Source of the DNA: Palsa-504 sp963795795
GTDB taxonomy: Bacteria; Actinomycetota; Actinomycetes; Streptosporangiales; Streptosporangiaceae
Direction of reading: 5' to 3'
NCBI GenBank assembly: GCA_963795795.1
Contig: CAWCJS010000019.1
Location: forward strand, 1 to 64,000
DNA length: 64,000 nt
Positions 43,923-53,343 of this stretch are shown piece after piece. Under the pieces are notes generated by a model. It was not told where the DNA came from and made no database searches. It saw nothing but the letters and a program-made list of their open reading frames with translations. Position 1 is the first letter of the stretch, and each line of letters starts with the position of its first letter. A program made the translations under genes and the position numbers.

Positions 43923-44749
43923 AGCCATGGGGGGCCGGCCGACGGCCGTGGCGGAGGGGGACAGGCAGCAGCGAGCACACGCTGGCCGGGGCCTACGCGA
44001 TGGATGCCCTGTCCGCGCGGGACCGGGCCGTCTTCGAGCGACACCTGACCGGGTGCGAGGACTGCGCGCAGGAGATCGCGAGCCTGCGCGAGGCCACCGC
44101 CCGGCTGGCCGCGGCCACCGCGGTGACCCCGCCGCCCGGCTTCAGGGAACGGGTGCTCGCGGCGGCGGCCATCACCAGGCAGGAGGCGCCCGCCGAAAGC
44201 CCCGCAGGCTCACCGGCCGCCAGGACCGGGGTCGCGGCCCTGGGGCCCGTCTCCTGGCTGCGCTGGATCGCACGGCAAGGCTGGCCGGTCCGCCTGGCGG
44301 CCGCGGCCGGCGCCGTGGTAACCGTCGCCGTGCTCGGGGCCGCCGTGGCGTTCGGTCTGGCCAACGGCAGCATGCGGCACCAGCTTGACCAGGCCCAGTC
44401 GAGCAGCCAGCAGATCGCGGCCGTGCTGACCGCGCAGGACGCCGTCATGCGGACCAACGCGGTATCCGGCGGCGGAACGGCGACCATCGTGATGTCCCAC
44501 TCCAGGCACGCGCTGGTGTTCACCGCCGCGGGCCTGCACGCGCTGCCGTCCTCGCGCGGCTACGAGCTGTGGCTGGTCGGCCCGTCCGGCGACCGCCCGG
44601 TGGGCATGCTCCCCGCGGGCCGCCACGGCACGATGGGCCCGGTCATCGCCTCCGGATTGCGCCCGGGGGATCGCTTGGTCCTGACCGCCGAGCCCGCGGG
44701 CGGTTCCGGCCGGCCCGACCGGCCGATGATGCTCGACGTCGTCCTGTAG
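43919..44749 (+). CDS. rskA: RskA-like anti-sigma factor
   Basis: A 276-residue membrane anti-sigma factor. HTLAGAYAMDALSARDRAVFERHLTGCEDCAQEIASLREA holds the zinc-finger-like anti-sigma domain (H-x3-C-x2-C). A transmembrane helix follows at about 125-145 (LAAAAGAVVTVAVLGAAVAFGLA), then an extracytoplasmic RskA C-terminal domain (YELWLVGPSGDRPVGMLPAG). It overlaps sigK by 4 bases, as in known sigK-rskA pairs. It probably releases SigK after regulated proteolysis when the envelope redox state changes. Confidence 0.9.
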   Translation: MKPWGAGRRPWRRGTGSSEHTLAGAYAMDALSARDRAVFERHLTGCEDCAQEIASLREATARLAAATAVTPPPGFRERVLAAAAITRQEAPAESPAGSPAARTGVAALGPVSWLRWIARQGWPVRLAAAAGAVVTVAVLGAAVAFGLANGSMRHQLDQAQSSSQQIAAVLTAQDAVMRTNAVSGGGTATIVMSHSRHALVFTAAGLHALPSSRGYELWLVGPSGDRPVGMLPAGRHGTMGPVIASGLRPGDRLVLTAEPAGGSGRPDRPMMLDVVL

Positions 44750-44918
44750 CAACGCGATCTCCCACCGCGATTGGCTACGCAGCGTGTCCACTCGCGCCCG
44801 TCGCGGAAAATCAGTGCGGGGACATTCCGGCGGAAGGCCGTGCCATTCGGACTAACCGTCGGCCCTCGATCGTCAGCCTCCGCCCCAATCGGCTGATACC
44901 CCTGTATCGTGCTTTGTC

Positions 44919-45368
44919 GTGAGTGAATGGATCGGCTGGGTGGGCCGGCTCCGGCGGATGACCTACGCCCGTATGGAGGAGCTGAGCTTCCGCACGGGCG
45001 CCGCCACCGTCGCCGGGGTGCTCGCCGTCGCCGCGACGGCGATCGTGCTGACGCTCACCCAGGGTGGTCGCCACGCCGCGCCGCCCCGCGCCGAGGCGGG
45101 CCTCGCCTCGAGCTCATTCGTGGCCGCCCCGGAGGTCGTGCCCCTCTCGCCGTCGGCCGCCCACAGGTCCCACCCGCGCAGGCCGACGGCCGCGCCGGAC
45201 GTGCATTACGTGCCCAGCCCAGCGAAGACGCCGACGGCCACCCCGCAGCCTTCCCCATCCCCGAGCCGGCCGTTGCCCCGGCATACGGTCCGGACGCCGC
45301 CCGTGACGCACGGGCCGCCCAGCACGCCTGGATTCCCCTGGCCGTGGCCCACTCCCCCCTGGCCGTAG
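44919..45368 (+). CDS. Single-pass membrane protein with Pro/Ser-rich tail
   Basis: A 149-residue frame from GTG 44919 (MSEWIGWVGRLRRMTYARMEE). One transmembrane helix lies at about 28-46 (AATVAGVLAVAATAIVLTL), and the rest is a Pro/Thr/Ser-rich tail ending PGFPWPWPTPPWP. Low complexity and no family. ATG 44958 is an alternative start. The 170 bases before it hold no other gene. Likely a small cell-surface protein of unknown function. Confidence 0.5.
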   Translation: MSEWIGWVGRLRRMTYARMEELSFRTGAATVAGVLAVAATAIVLTLTQGGRHAAPPRAEAGLASSSFVAAPEVVPLSPSAAHRSHPRRPTAAPDVHYVPSPAKTPTATPQPSPSPSRPLPRHTVRTPPVTHGPPSTPGFPWPWPTPPWP

Positions 45369-45402
45369 CGCCAGCACGGCCGAGGCCGGGACCTGCCCTC
45401 GG

Positions 45403-45891
45403 CTAAGACCCCAGAACGGCCGCCTGCGTGACCCGGTCCGGCATGGCGATGTGCCGGCCGGCCTTCTCCGGGCGGGGGAGGGACGCGTGCGCGGCGGCCA
45501 GCGCGGCCACGGCGGCGGCCGCCTCGTCCGGCATCGGGGTCACGTGCTCCTGGCTGACGTGCAGGAACATCAGCTCGCAGGTCGCGGCCAGCACGTCTGC
45601 GCTGGTCATCTGGTGGTACACGTGCAGGCGCTTGGCGTCATGACCGAGCAGCTGGGTCCGGTAGGTCAGCGCGGCGCCTCCCGTCACGCCGCTCAGGAAG
45701 CACAGGTGGCTTTCCGCGGTGTAGATGCCGCCGCCGGTCCGGGCCCGGTACGCGGCGCCGAGGCCCACGTGGTCCAGGAACGCCTCGGTCGCCTCGGTGA
45801 ACGCCAGGAAGTAGTAGGCGTCCATCATGTGCCCGTTGTAGTCGATCCACTCCGGGGGCACGATCCGGCCGCCAGTGTCGAGCGGGCTCAT
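45403..45891 (-). CDS. Hot-dog thioesterase, probable betainyl-CoA thioesterase (CdhB-like)
   Basis: A 162-residue 4HBT-type hot-dog protein. VPPEWIDYNGHMMDAYYFLAFTEATEAFLDHVG holds the catalytic Asp (IDYNGHM), and TYRTQLLGHDAKRLHVYHQM is the central strand. In Pseudomonas carnitine catabolism, CdhB hydrolyses betainyl-CoA to glycine betaine plus CoA. Here the gene overlaps the stop of the ABC ATPase by 4 bases and is the last gene of the operon that includes the importer, 5.5 kb from the carnitine dehydrogenase gene. The substrate is inferred from this context. Confidence 0.82.
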   Translation of the reverse strand: MSPLDTGGRIVPPEWIDYNGHMMDAYYFLAFTEATEAFLDHVGLGAAYRARTGGGIYTAESHLCFLSGVTGGAALTYRTQLLGHDAKRLHVYHQMTSADVLAATCELMFLHVSQEHVTPMPDEAAAAVAALAAAHASLPRPEKAGRHIAMPDRVTQAAVLGS

Positions 45892-47711
45892 TCAGGCCCG
45901 ATGGACGGGACGTCGGCGAGCAGCTGGCGGGTGTAGGAGTGGCTCGGCGCCGTCAGGACCTCCGCGACCGGGCCACGCTCGCAGATCTCCCCGGCGCTGA
46001 TCACCGTCACGTCGTCCGCGATGCTGCGTACCAGCGGCAGGTTGTGCGTGATGAACAGCAGCGCGAGCCCGCGCTCGGCCTGCAGCCGCAGGAGGAGCTC
46101 GACGATGGCCGCCTGCACCGACACGTCGAGCGCCGAGGTGATCTCGTCGCAGACCAGCAGCTCGGGGTCGACCACCAGGGCGCGGGCCAGCGCGACCCGC
46201 TGCCGTTCCCCGCCCGAAAGCTCGTCGGGGTAGCGCGCCGCGAAGGACTCGCGGAGCGCGACGGAGGTCAGCGCGTCCGCGACCCGCTTGTCGTGCTCCC
46301 GGGCACCAAGCTTGGTGAAGTGCGCGAGCGGCTCCCCGATGATCTGGCCGATGGTCCGCCGGGGGTTGAGCGAGCCGTACGGGTTCTGCGCGACGAACTG
46401 GATCTTGCGCAGCTGGTCCCGCGTCCGGCCGCGGACGCCGGGCGGGAGTTCCTGACCGCCGAACGTGATCGTCCCCGTCCAGTCCTTGTGGAGGCCGACG
46501 ACGCAGCGCGCCAGCGTGGTCTTGCCCGACCCCGAGGTGCCGACGATCGCGACCGACTTCCTGGCCCCGACGTCGAGGCTGATGTCGCGCAGCACCCGCT
46601 TGGTCGAGTAGGAGACCGATACGCCGCTGATGGTGAGCACCGGCTCCTGCGCCGGGGGAGCCGTGCGCTCCCGGGCCAGCAGGGCGGTGCCGGACAGCGC
46701 GGCGACCTCCGTGGCGCGCACGCACCTGGCCGCGTGCCCGGTGTCGGATACCACGACGGCCGGCGGCTCACGCAGCTCGCATTCCGCGATCGCGAACTCG
46801 CAGCGCGGCCGGAAGGAGCAGCCGGCCGGGCGGTTGCCCGGGCGCGGCGGGGAGCCGGCCATGCCCAGCAGCTGGTGGGACATCTCCAGGGACGGGATGG
46901 CCCGCATGAGCCCGCGGGTATAGGGGTGCGCCGGGCTGCCGAACAGCTCACCGGCGGCGCCGATCTCGATCAGCCGGCCGGAGTACATGACCGCGACGTG
47001 GTCGGCGATCTCGGCCACCACGGCGAGGTCGTGGCTGATGTAGACGGCGGCCACCTGGTAGGTCCGGCACAGCCCGCGCACCGTGTCCAGGACGCGGCGC
47101 TGGGTGGTGACGTCCAGGCCGGTCGTCGGCTCGTCCAGCACGATCAGCCGGGGCCGGCAGGCGAAGGCCATGGCCAGGGCCACGCGCTGCTGCTGCCCGC
47201 CGGAGAGCTGGTGCGGGTAGGAGGCGAGGATGGGCCCGGGATCTTCCAGGCCGGCCTCGGCCATCACCTGCGTGAGCCGCTCGGCGTCGCCGCCGTGGAT
47301 GGCGAAGACCTCGCGTAGCTGGGTGCCGACCTTCAGCACCGGGTTCAGCGCGCTGCCCGGGTCCTGCGGGACGTAGGCGACCGTCTTGCCGCGCAGTTTC
47401 TGCAGCTCGTGCTCTGACAGCGCGAGGATGTCCTGGCCGTCGATCAGCACCTGGCCGCCGCCGATCGCCAGGCCGCGCTTGACCAGGCCGAGCAGGGCGA
47501 GCGCGACCGTGGTCTTGCCCGAACCCGACTCGCCGACCAGGCCGAGCACGTGCCCCGGCTGCACGGTGAACGACACCTGGTCGACGACATCGACCTCAGG
47601 CCGCCCGCGCGAGGGCGCCATGATGATCCGCAGGTTCTCGACCGCCAGCCGGGGCGTGCCCGGATCCGCCGGGACCTCGGTCACCGGGATGTCTTCGGAC
47701 GGTGCGGTCAT
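45888..47711 (-). CDS. Dpp/Opp-type ABC importer ATPase, DppD-DppF fusion
   Basis: A 607-residue protein with two NBDs of the peptide/nickel transporter class. NBD1 has Walker A GLVGESGSGKT and signature LSGGQQQRVALAMAF, followed by the oligopeptide-transporter C-terminal Cys-rich loop (PAGCSFRPRCEFAIAECEL). NBD2 has Walker A IVGTSGSGKT and signature LSGGERQRVALARAL. One chain thus supplies both ATPases of the importer. It starts 1 base after the permease stop and overlaps the thioesterase start. It powers uptake of the binding protein's ligand, probably carnitine or a derivative. Confidence 0.95.
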   Translation of the reverse strand: MTAPSEDIPVTEVPADPGTPRLAVENLRIIMAPSRGRPEVDVVDQVSFTVQPGHVLGLVGESGSGKTTVALALLGLVKRGLAIGGGQVLIDGQDILALSEHELQKLRGKTVAYVPQDPGSALNPVLKVGTQLREVFAIHGGDAERLTQVMAEAGLEDPGPILASYPHQLSGGQQQRVALAMAFACRPRLIVLDEPTTGLDVTTQRRVLDTVRGLCRTYQVAAVYISHDLAVVAEIADHVAVMYSGRLIEIGAAGELFGSPAHPYTRGLMRAIPSLEMSHQLLGMAGSPPRPGNRPAGCSFRPRCEFAIAECELREPPAVVVSDTGHAARCVRATEVAALSGTALLARERTAPPAQEPVLTISGVSVSYSTKRVLRDISLDVGARKSVAIVGTSGSGKTTLARCVVGLHKDWTGTITFGGQELPPGVRGRTRDQLRKIQFVAQNPYGSLNPRRTIGQIIGEPLAHFTKLGAREHDKRVADALTSVALRESFAARYPDELSGGERQRVALARALVVDPELLVCDEITSALDVSVQAAIVELLLRLQAERGLALLFITHNLPLVRSIADDVTVISAGEICERGPVAEVLTAPSHSYTRQLLADVPSIGPE

Positions 47712-47712
47712 G

Positions 47713-48606
47713 TCAGGTCACCTCCCTGGCCACCAGCGCGAGTTCCGCGTCCGGTTCGGTGGCGCGGCCGCCGACGCCGAGCGAGGCCCGGGCCACGGAG
47801 TCGGTGAACGTGTTGACGCCGATGGTGAACAGCGCGATGAGGATGGCCGGCATGAGCACCCCCCACGGCTGGGCGATCAGGCCGACGCGGTTCTCGTTGA
47901 TCATGAGCCCCCAGCTCGCCGCGGGCGGCTGCAGGCCGAACCCGAGGAAGCTCAGCCCGGCGATGACCAGCATCGAGTAGGTGAGCCGCAGCCCGATCTC
48001 CACCATGAGGACCGAGGTCAGGTTGGGCAGCACGTCCTTGCGGATGATCCGCCGGCCGGGGATGCCGAGGATCTGCATGGCCTTGACGAAGTCCCGCTCG
48101 GTGATGTCCAGGGCCGCCGCGCGCGTCACCCGGGCGACCTGCGGCGCGTGCGAGATGGCCACGGCCAGCACGATCAGCCAGATCTTCGGGCCGAGAATGG
48201 ACACCAGGAGCAGCGCGAACACGAGCTGCGGGAAGGCCAGGATGACGTCGACCGCGCGCATGATCACGCTGTCCCAGATGCCGCCGTAGTAGGCGGCCAT
48301 CACGCCGAGCGCGGCCCCGACGGCGACGCCCAGCGCGGTGGCCACGGCCGCCATGGCCAGCAGCTCCCAGCCGCCGTCCAGGGTCCGGCTCAGCACGTCC
48401 CGGCCGAGCACGTCACCGCCGAGCCACGCGGCGCTGGACGCCCGGGCGAACGGAGCCGTGACGAACTGGGTGGTGGAGTACGGGGCAATGGCCGGGCCGA
48501 TCACGGCCACGAGCACCACGAGCCCGGCGATCACCAGCCCGGTGGCGCCGCGCGGCGTGCGCACCGCGCGGCCGACCACGGCGATGGCCTCGGATCTGCG
48601 CGCCAT
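47713..48606 (-). CDS. Dpp/Opp-type ABC importer permease (DppC-like)
   Basis: A 297-residue inner-membrane permease with about six helices. The conserved EAA loop is seen in RVTRAAALDITERDFVKAMQILGIPGRRII. GGDVLGRDVLSRTLDGGWELL is typical of the DppC side. GGGAGG 6 bases upstream supports ATG 48606 rather than the frame's earlier GTG. It lies 13 bases after the DppB-like gene and 1 base before the ATPase gene, so it is a tightly packed part of the importer operon. Confidence 0.94.
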   Translation of the reverse strand: MARRSEAIAVVGRAVRTPRGATGLVIAGLVVLVAVIGPAIAPYSTTQFVTAPFARASSAAWLGGDVLGRDVLSRTLDGGWELLAMAAVATALGVAVGAALGVMAAYYGGIWDSVIMRAVDVILAFPQLVFALLLVSILGPKIWLIVLAVAISHAPQVARVTRAAALDITERDFVKAMQILGIPGRRIIRKDVLPNLTSVLMVEIGLRLTYSMLVIAGLSFLGFGLQPPAASWGLMINENRVGLIAQPWGVLMPAILIALFTIGVNTFTDSVARASLGVGGRATEPDAELALVAREVT

Positions 48607-48619
48607 GAGCACCTCCCTT

Positions 48620-49639
48620 TCAGGATCTGGGCAGCCGCCGCCGCGGGCTCACGGCGAGCGAGATGACGTCGGTCAGGATGTTGACGGCGATGTAGAACGC
48701 CGCCAGGACCAGCACGATCGCCTGGATCTGCGGGATGTCCCGGTCGGAGACCGCCGACACCAGGGCCTGGCCCAGTCCCGGGTAGTTGAACATGTACTCG
48801 ACCACCACGACGCCGCCGGCCAGGTACAGGAAGCTCAGCCCGATCACCTGGATCGTCGGCGCGATGGCGTTCGGCAGCGCGTGCACGAGCAAGATCCGCC
48901 ACCGCGGCACGCCCTTGAGCCTGGCCATCTGGACGTAGTCGCTCTCCAGGGCGTCGACCATCGACGCCCGCATCATCCGGAACACGTACGGCACGATCAC
49001 GATGACCAGGGTCGCCACGGGGAGCACGAGTTCTCTCGGGTTCGACCACGGCGCGGTCCCCGGCACGAAGACCGAGACCGCGGGGAACCAGTGGACGACT
49101 ACCGCGGCGAAGAAGATGATCAGGACCACCGCCACGACGAATTCCGGCAGCGCGGTGACGGCCAGCGAGACGACCGACAGCACGTGGTCGAACACGCTGT
49201 CCCGGCGCGCCGCCGCGAGCACCCCGAGTCCCACGCCGATCAGCGTGCCGATCACGCCGGCCAGGACCACCAGGACCAGCGAGTTCAGGATCCGCCCGCC
49301 TATCAGGGTGCTCACCGGCTGCCCGTTGGCCAGCGACTTGCCGAAGTTACCGTGCAGCACGCCGGTGAGCCAGGTCCAGTACTGCTCGACCGCGGGGCGG
49401 TTCAGGCCCATTTGCTGCTCCAGCGCGTGCAGGCGCTGGGGAGTCGCCGTGTTCAGCAGGACCGCGCTCGCGGCGTTGCCCGGCAGCGTCTGCGTCGCGG
49501 CGAACACCAGGATCGATACGAGGATGAGCGTGAGGATGCCGATCACGCCCCGCTTGATCAGCATGTCCCGCATGGGATGCGGTTTGCGCGGCCCGGGCTC
49601 CCGCGCCTGTTCCGTCTCCGGGGTCGCCGTCGTCGTCAC
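48620..49639 (-). CDS. Dpp/Opp-type ABC importer permease (DppB-like)
   Basis: A 339-residue permease. After a short cytoplasmic N-terminus, KRGVIGILTLILVSILVFAATQTLPGNAA is the first helix. HGNFGKSLANGQPVSTLIGGRILNSL is the DppB signature, and RMMRASMVDALESDYVQMARLKGVPRWRIL is the EAA loop. The GTG at 49639 overlaps the stop of the binding-protein gene (GTGA), which fixes the start although the frame is open further upstream. Partner of the DppC-like permease. Confidence 0.94.
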   Translation of the reverse strand: MTTTATPETEQAREPGPRKPHPMRDMLIKRGVIGILTLILVSILVFAATQTLPGNAASAVLLNTATPQRLHALEQQMGLNRPAVEQYWTWLTGVLHGNFGKSLANGQPVSTLIGGRILNSLVLVVLAGVIGTLIGVGLGVLAAARRDSVFDHVLSVVSLAVTALPEFVVAVVLIIFFAAVVVHWFPAVSVFVPGTAPWSNPRELVLPVATLVIVIVPYVFRMMRASMVDALESDYVQMARLKGVPRWRILLVHALPNAIAPTIQVIGLSFLYLAGGVVVVEYMFNYPGLGQALVSAVSDRDIPQIQAIVLVLAAFYIAVNILTDVISLAVSPRRRLPRS

Positions 49640-51202
49640 GATAGCCACACCCCCCTGAAGTCGTAGGCGTTCAGTGACAACCCGATCTTGGACGAAGCCA
49701 GGCCGCCGACGTTGGCGCCGAATCCGTCGATGACCGGGGGGAAGAACGGGATGATGTAGCCGCCTTGGTCGTACTCGATCCGCTGCATCTCCTGCGCGAT
49801 CTCGGTGCGCAGGGTCGGGTCGACGGTGGCGATGGCCTGGGCGTACAGCGAGTCGTACTGAGCGTTTTTCCAGTGCGTCTCGTTGAATGGCGCGGTCGGC
49901 AGCGTGGCCAGCGACACCTGCGGCAGGTAGAAGTTGTAGAACCAGTAGTCCTGGGCGAACGGCCACTTCAGGTAGTTCGTGCCGTAGAACTCGTTGACGG
50001 TCACGTCATCCACGCTCACCGAGACCCCGGCCTCCGACGCCTGCTGGGCGAACACCTGCGCGGCCAGGACGGTGCCCTGGGCGATGTCGGAGGTGACCAG
50101 CGTGATGTGCAGGCCCTCGGCGCCCGCCGCCTTGAGCAGCGACTTGGCCTGGTCGATGTCCTGGTGCCGCTGCGGGAGGCTGTGGTCGTACTCCGGGGCC
50201 CAGATCCCGAACACGTCGTTGCCCAGCGTCCCGAAGCCGCCGAAGACCAGGTCGAGCATCTGCTGGCGGTCGACCAGCAGCCGCAAGGCCTGCCGGACGC
50301 GCACGTCGTTGAAGGGCGCCGCGTCCACCCGCATGGTGAACGGGTTCCAGCCGCCGCCCGCCGAGAGCAGGACGTTCTTGGACTCGCCCTGGACCTCGGA
50401 GATCACGTCGTCGCTCAGCAGGTTGACCACATCGACCTGCCCGGCCAGCAGCGCGTTCACCTGGCTGGTCTGGTCGGCGTAGTCGGTGATGACGATCTCC
50501 TCCAGGTAGGGCGCGGCCTGCCAGTAGCCGCCGTACCTGACGAAGGTCGACTGGGTGCCCGGGCTGAAGCTCTTCACCTTGAACGGGCCGGTGCCGACCG
50601 GGGCCGCCGGGTTGAAGCCGACCGGGATGATGTCCGAGTATCCGGGGATGGCCAGGGCCTCGCCCAGGGTGGCGAACGGCGTGCTGCACGGGATCAGCAC
50701 CGTGTACGTGTCGAGCTTGGTCATGCCCTTGGCGTCGATGGAGGCCAGGCCGGCCGCGGCGGACGCCGGGGCCTTCGGGTTGAGGATCGTCCGGAAGGTG
50801 TAGATGACGTCGTCGGCGGTCAGGGTCTTGCCGTTGTGGAAGGTGATGCCCTGCTTGAGCCGGAGCGTCCACTGCGTGGCCTTGGCGTTGGGCGTGAGCT
50901 CATCGGCCAGCACGAAGACCGGCTGCGCGTCCGGGGTGAGCCCGACCAGCGGCTCGTACAGGTTGTTGATCCTGGAGAAGTCGACGTTGGTGATGGCGTT
51001 GAGCGGGACTCAGCGTGTCGGCGGTCGACCCGCCGGTGAGGCCGGCCCGCAACTGGCCCCCCGTACGCGGCTTGCCCACGTTAGAGGCGGTGAACGGCTT
51101 GATCGTGTTGCCGGTTCCGCAGGCGCTGAGCAGCCCGCCCGTTCCCACGGCCACCGAGCCGGCCAGGCCGGCCTTGAGGAAATCCCTGCGGCTGATGGTC
51201 AT
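49636..51202 (-). CDS. ABC importer solute-binding lipoprotein (SBP_bac_5 family), one frameshift
   Basis: The N-terminus MTISRRDFLKAGLAGSVAVG has a Tat motif (SRRDFLK), and LLSACG is a lipobox, so the protein is Tat-exported and lipid-anchored. Mature domain: PRTGGQLRAGLTGGSTADTLSP, then at about 51011 (a CCC run) one extra base. Corrected, it continues LNAITNVDFSRINNLYEPL and joins the long frame WTLRLKQGITFHNGKTLTADDV, the family signature. It ends YDFRGVWLS. It binds a peptide-sized or quaternary-amine ligand. Context suggests carnitine or acylcarnitine, which is inference. Confidence 0.88.
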
Positions 51203-51290
51203 TATCTGCTCCCGGCGGTGCGTAAAGCGGTGGGGCCGCTATGAGTCCGGATGCCGCGGTTTTCGTTCGGTTAGGCCGCCAAAGGCCTGA

Positions 51291-51307
51291 TGTTCATGAT
51301 GTGAACA
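51291..51307. promoter_or_regulatory. 17-bp palindrome, predicted IclR operator upstream of importer operon
   Basis: TGTTCAtgatgTGAACA has perfect 6-base arms and lies 89 bases upstream of the binding-protein gene, in the 170-base gap after the carnitine dehydrogenase gene. It matches the palindrome at 53344-53360 in 13 of 17 positions with the same arms and spacing. Confidence 0.65.
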
Positions 51308-51371
51308 CAGTGTGCATAATGTGCGATAGGGCGATGGTAGAGACGGCCAGCGCGGTGTGTCAAGGATCACA

Positions 51372-52373
51372 TCAGGCGACGATGGAGGCGGCCGGCGCCG
51401 GCTCTCCGGCCAGCTCCGCCCCCGGGCCGGAACCGGCGGGTGCGTACCGCTCCACCAGGACCAGCAGATCCGCCAGGAACTCGTCGCGCGTCCGTTCGAG
51501 CTCGGCGATCGAGCGGCCATCCGCCTCCCGCAGGCAGCCCTCGATCATCCGGTCCCGCAGTTCCTGGGTGAGCGGCGGAGCCTGCAGCCGGGTCCACGGT
51601 TCTTCCAGCGCGGCCCCGAAGTGGTCCAGCATGTGCGCCATGCCGCCGCCGCCACCGGCCAGGTGGAAGGTCAGGCACGGTCCCATCAGTGCCCAGCGCA
51701 GCCCGGGGCCGAACGCGATCGAGGCGTCTATCTCCTCCACGCTCGCCTCACCCGCTGCGACCATGTGCAGCGCCTCGCGCCACATCGCCTCCTGCAGCCG
51801 GTTCGCGACGAAGCCGGGCAGTTCCCGGCTCAGCCGCAGCGGGCGCTTGCCCGTGCTCGCGTAGAAGCGGGCCAGCCAGTCCACGGCGGCGGGGTCGGTC
51901 CGCTCGCCGCCCACCACCTCCACCACCGGGATCAGATACGGCGGGTTGAACGGGTGACCGACCACGCACCGCTCGGGGTGCTCGCAGTCGGCCTGCAGAA
52001 TCGTCATCGCGAACCCCGACGTGCTGGAGGCGATGACCACGCCCGGCCGCGCGGCGCGGTCGATGTCGGCCAACACGCGGCGCTTGACCGGCCCGTTCTC
52101 CGGCGCATTCTCCTGGACGAAGTCGGCGTCCGCGACGGCCGCGGCCAGGGTGTCGTGGAAGGTGAGCCGGTCTGGGCTGGCGCCGTCGCGCAGCCCCAGC
52201 CGGGTAAGTAGCGGCCAGGTCGACTCGACCATGCGGAGCAGGTCCGCTCGCGCGCCCGGGGCCGGGTCGTAAACGTCCACGTCGAAGCCGGTCCGCAGGA
52301 AGTGCAGGGCCCACCCGCCGCCGATCACCCCGGCCCCGACGATCCCCACCCGGCGCCCTTGCTCCGGCTGCAT
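51372..52373 (-). CDS. lcdH: L-carnitine 3-dehydrogenase
   Basis: A 333-residue NAD+-dependent enzyme of the 3-hydroxyacyl-CoA dehydrogenase family. VGIVGAGVIGGGWALHFLRTGFDVDVYDP is the Rossmann motif. SSTSGF, GHPFNPPYLIPVVEVVGGERT (catalytic His) and the C-terminal GPGLRWALMGPCLTFHLAGG and HMLDHFG match L-carnitine dehydrogenases rather than fatty-acid enzymes. It oxidises L-carnitine to 3-dehydrocarnitine. ATG 52373 is chosen (GGGGG upstream) over GTG 52382. It lies 22 bases downstream of the BKACE gene in one transcription unit. Confidence 0.88.
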   Translation of the reverse strand: MQPEQGRRVGIVGAGVIGGGWALHFLRTGFDVDVYDPAPGARADLLRMVESTWPLLTRLGLRDGASPDRLTFHDTLAAAVADADFVQENAPENGPVKRRVLADIDRAARPGVVIASSTSGFAMTILQADCEHPERCVVGHPFNPPYLIPVVEVVGGERTDPAAVDWLARFYASTGKRPLRLSRELPGFVANRLQEAMWREALHMVAAGEASVEEIDASIAFGPGLRWALMGPCLTFHLAGGGGGMAHMLDHFGAALEEPWTRLQAPPLTQELRDRMIEGCLREADGRSIAELERTRDEFLADLLVLVERYAPAGSGPGAELAGEPAPAASIVA

Positions 52374-52395
52374 AGCGGTCACCCCCGGACGACGG

Positions 52396-53328
52396 TCAGA
52401 AGCCCACGTGGTCCAGGCCCTTGAGGCCCAGCATCTCCCGGGCCTCGGCGGGCGTCGCGATCTCCAGCGACAGCGCCTCGAGGATGCCCCTGATCTTGGT
52501 CACCTGGCTGGCGTTGGACGGGGCGAGCTGGCCCTTGCCGAGGTACAGGCTGTCCTCGAGGCCGACGCGGACGTGCGAGCCCATGATCGCCGCGGCGGTG
52601 ACGATGCCCAGCTGGTAGCGGCCCGCCCCCAGCGTCGACCACTGGTACGCGTCGCCGAGCAGCCGGTCGGCGGTCCGCTTCATGTGCACGATGTGGTCGA
52701 CGTCGGGACCCGTGCCGCCCATCGTCCCGAAGATGGTCTGCACGAACACCGGCGGCCGGACCAGGCCCTGGTCCAGGTAGTAGGCGAGCGTGTACAGGTG
52801 GGAGGTGTCGTACGCCTCGGCCTCGAACCGGGTTCCCGTCTGCGGGCCGACCACCTTCAGCATGTACTCGATGTCCGCGTACGTGGAGACGAAGGGCTCG
52901 GCGCGGGTGGACTCCAGGTACGGCTCCTCCCACTCATACCGAAATTGGCCCTGGTACCGGCCGATCATCGGGAAGCTGCCGTAGTTCATCGTGCCGAGGT
53001 TCAGCGTGCACAGCTCCGGCCGCAGGTCGAGCACGGGCTGCAGCCGCTCCTGGACGCTCATCCCGGTGCCGCCGCCGGTGGAGAAGCTCAGCACCACGTC
53101 GCTGCGCGCCTTGATCCCCTTCGCGTACTCGGCGAAGATCGCCGAGTCGGGGGAGGGGCTGCCGTCCTCCGGGTTCCTGGCGTGCAGGTGGAGTACGGCC
53201 GCGCCGGCCTCGGCCGCGGCCACCCCCTGGTCGACGATGTCACTGACCGTATACGGCAGATACGGAGACATCGACGGAGTGTGCCCCGACCCGGTGAGCG
53301 CGCAGGTGATGATGACCTTGCCTGCCAT
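52396..53328 (-). CDS. BKACE-family cleavage enzyme, probable 3-dehydrocarnitine cleavage (CdhC-like)
   Basis: A 310-residue zinc enzyme of the beta-keto-acid cleavage (DUF849) family. IITCALTGSGHTPSMSPYLP is the N-terminus, AAVLHLHARNPEDG the HxH zinc site, STGGGTGMS a substrate loop, and VRVGLEDSLYLGKGQLAPSN the C-terminal Glu zinc ligand. BKACE enzymes condense a beta-keto acid with acetyl-CoA. With a carnitine dehydrogenase and a thioesterase in the cluster, the likely reaction is 3-dehydrocarnitine + acetyl-CoA to betainyl-CoA + acetoacetate. GGAGG 7 bases upstream fixes the start. Confidence 0.88.
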   Translation of the reverse strand: MAGKVIITCALTGSGHTPSMSPYLPYTVSDIVDQGVAAAEAGAAVLHLHARNPEDGSPSPDSAIFAEYAKGIKARSDVVLSFSTGGGTGMSVQERLQPVLDLRPELCTLNLGTMNYGSFPMIGRYQGQFRYEWEEPYLESTRAEPFVSTYADIEYMLKVVGPQTGTRFEAEAYDTSHLYTLAYYLDQGLVRPPVFVQTIFGTMGGTGPDVDHIVHMKRTADRLLGDAYQWSTLGAGRYQLGIVTAAAIMGSHVRVGLEDSLYLGKGQLAPSNASQVTKIRGILEALSLEIATPAEAREMLGLKGLDHVGF

Positions 53329-53343
53329 CGCGGCACCTCCAGG

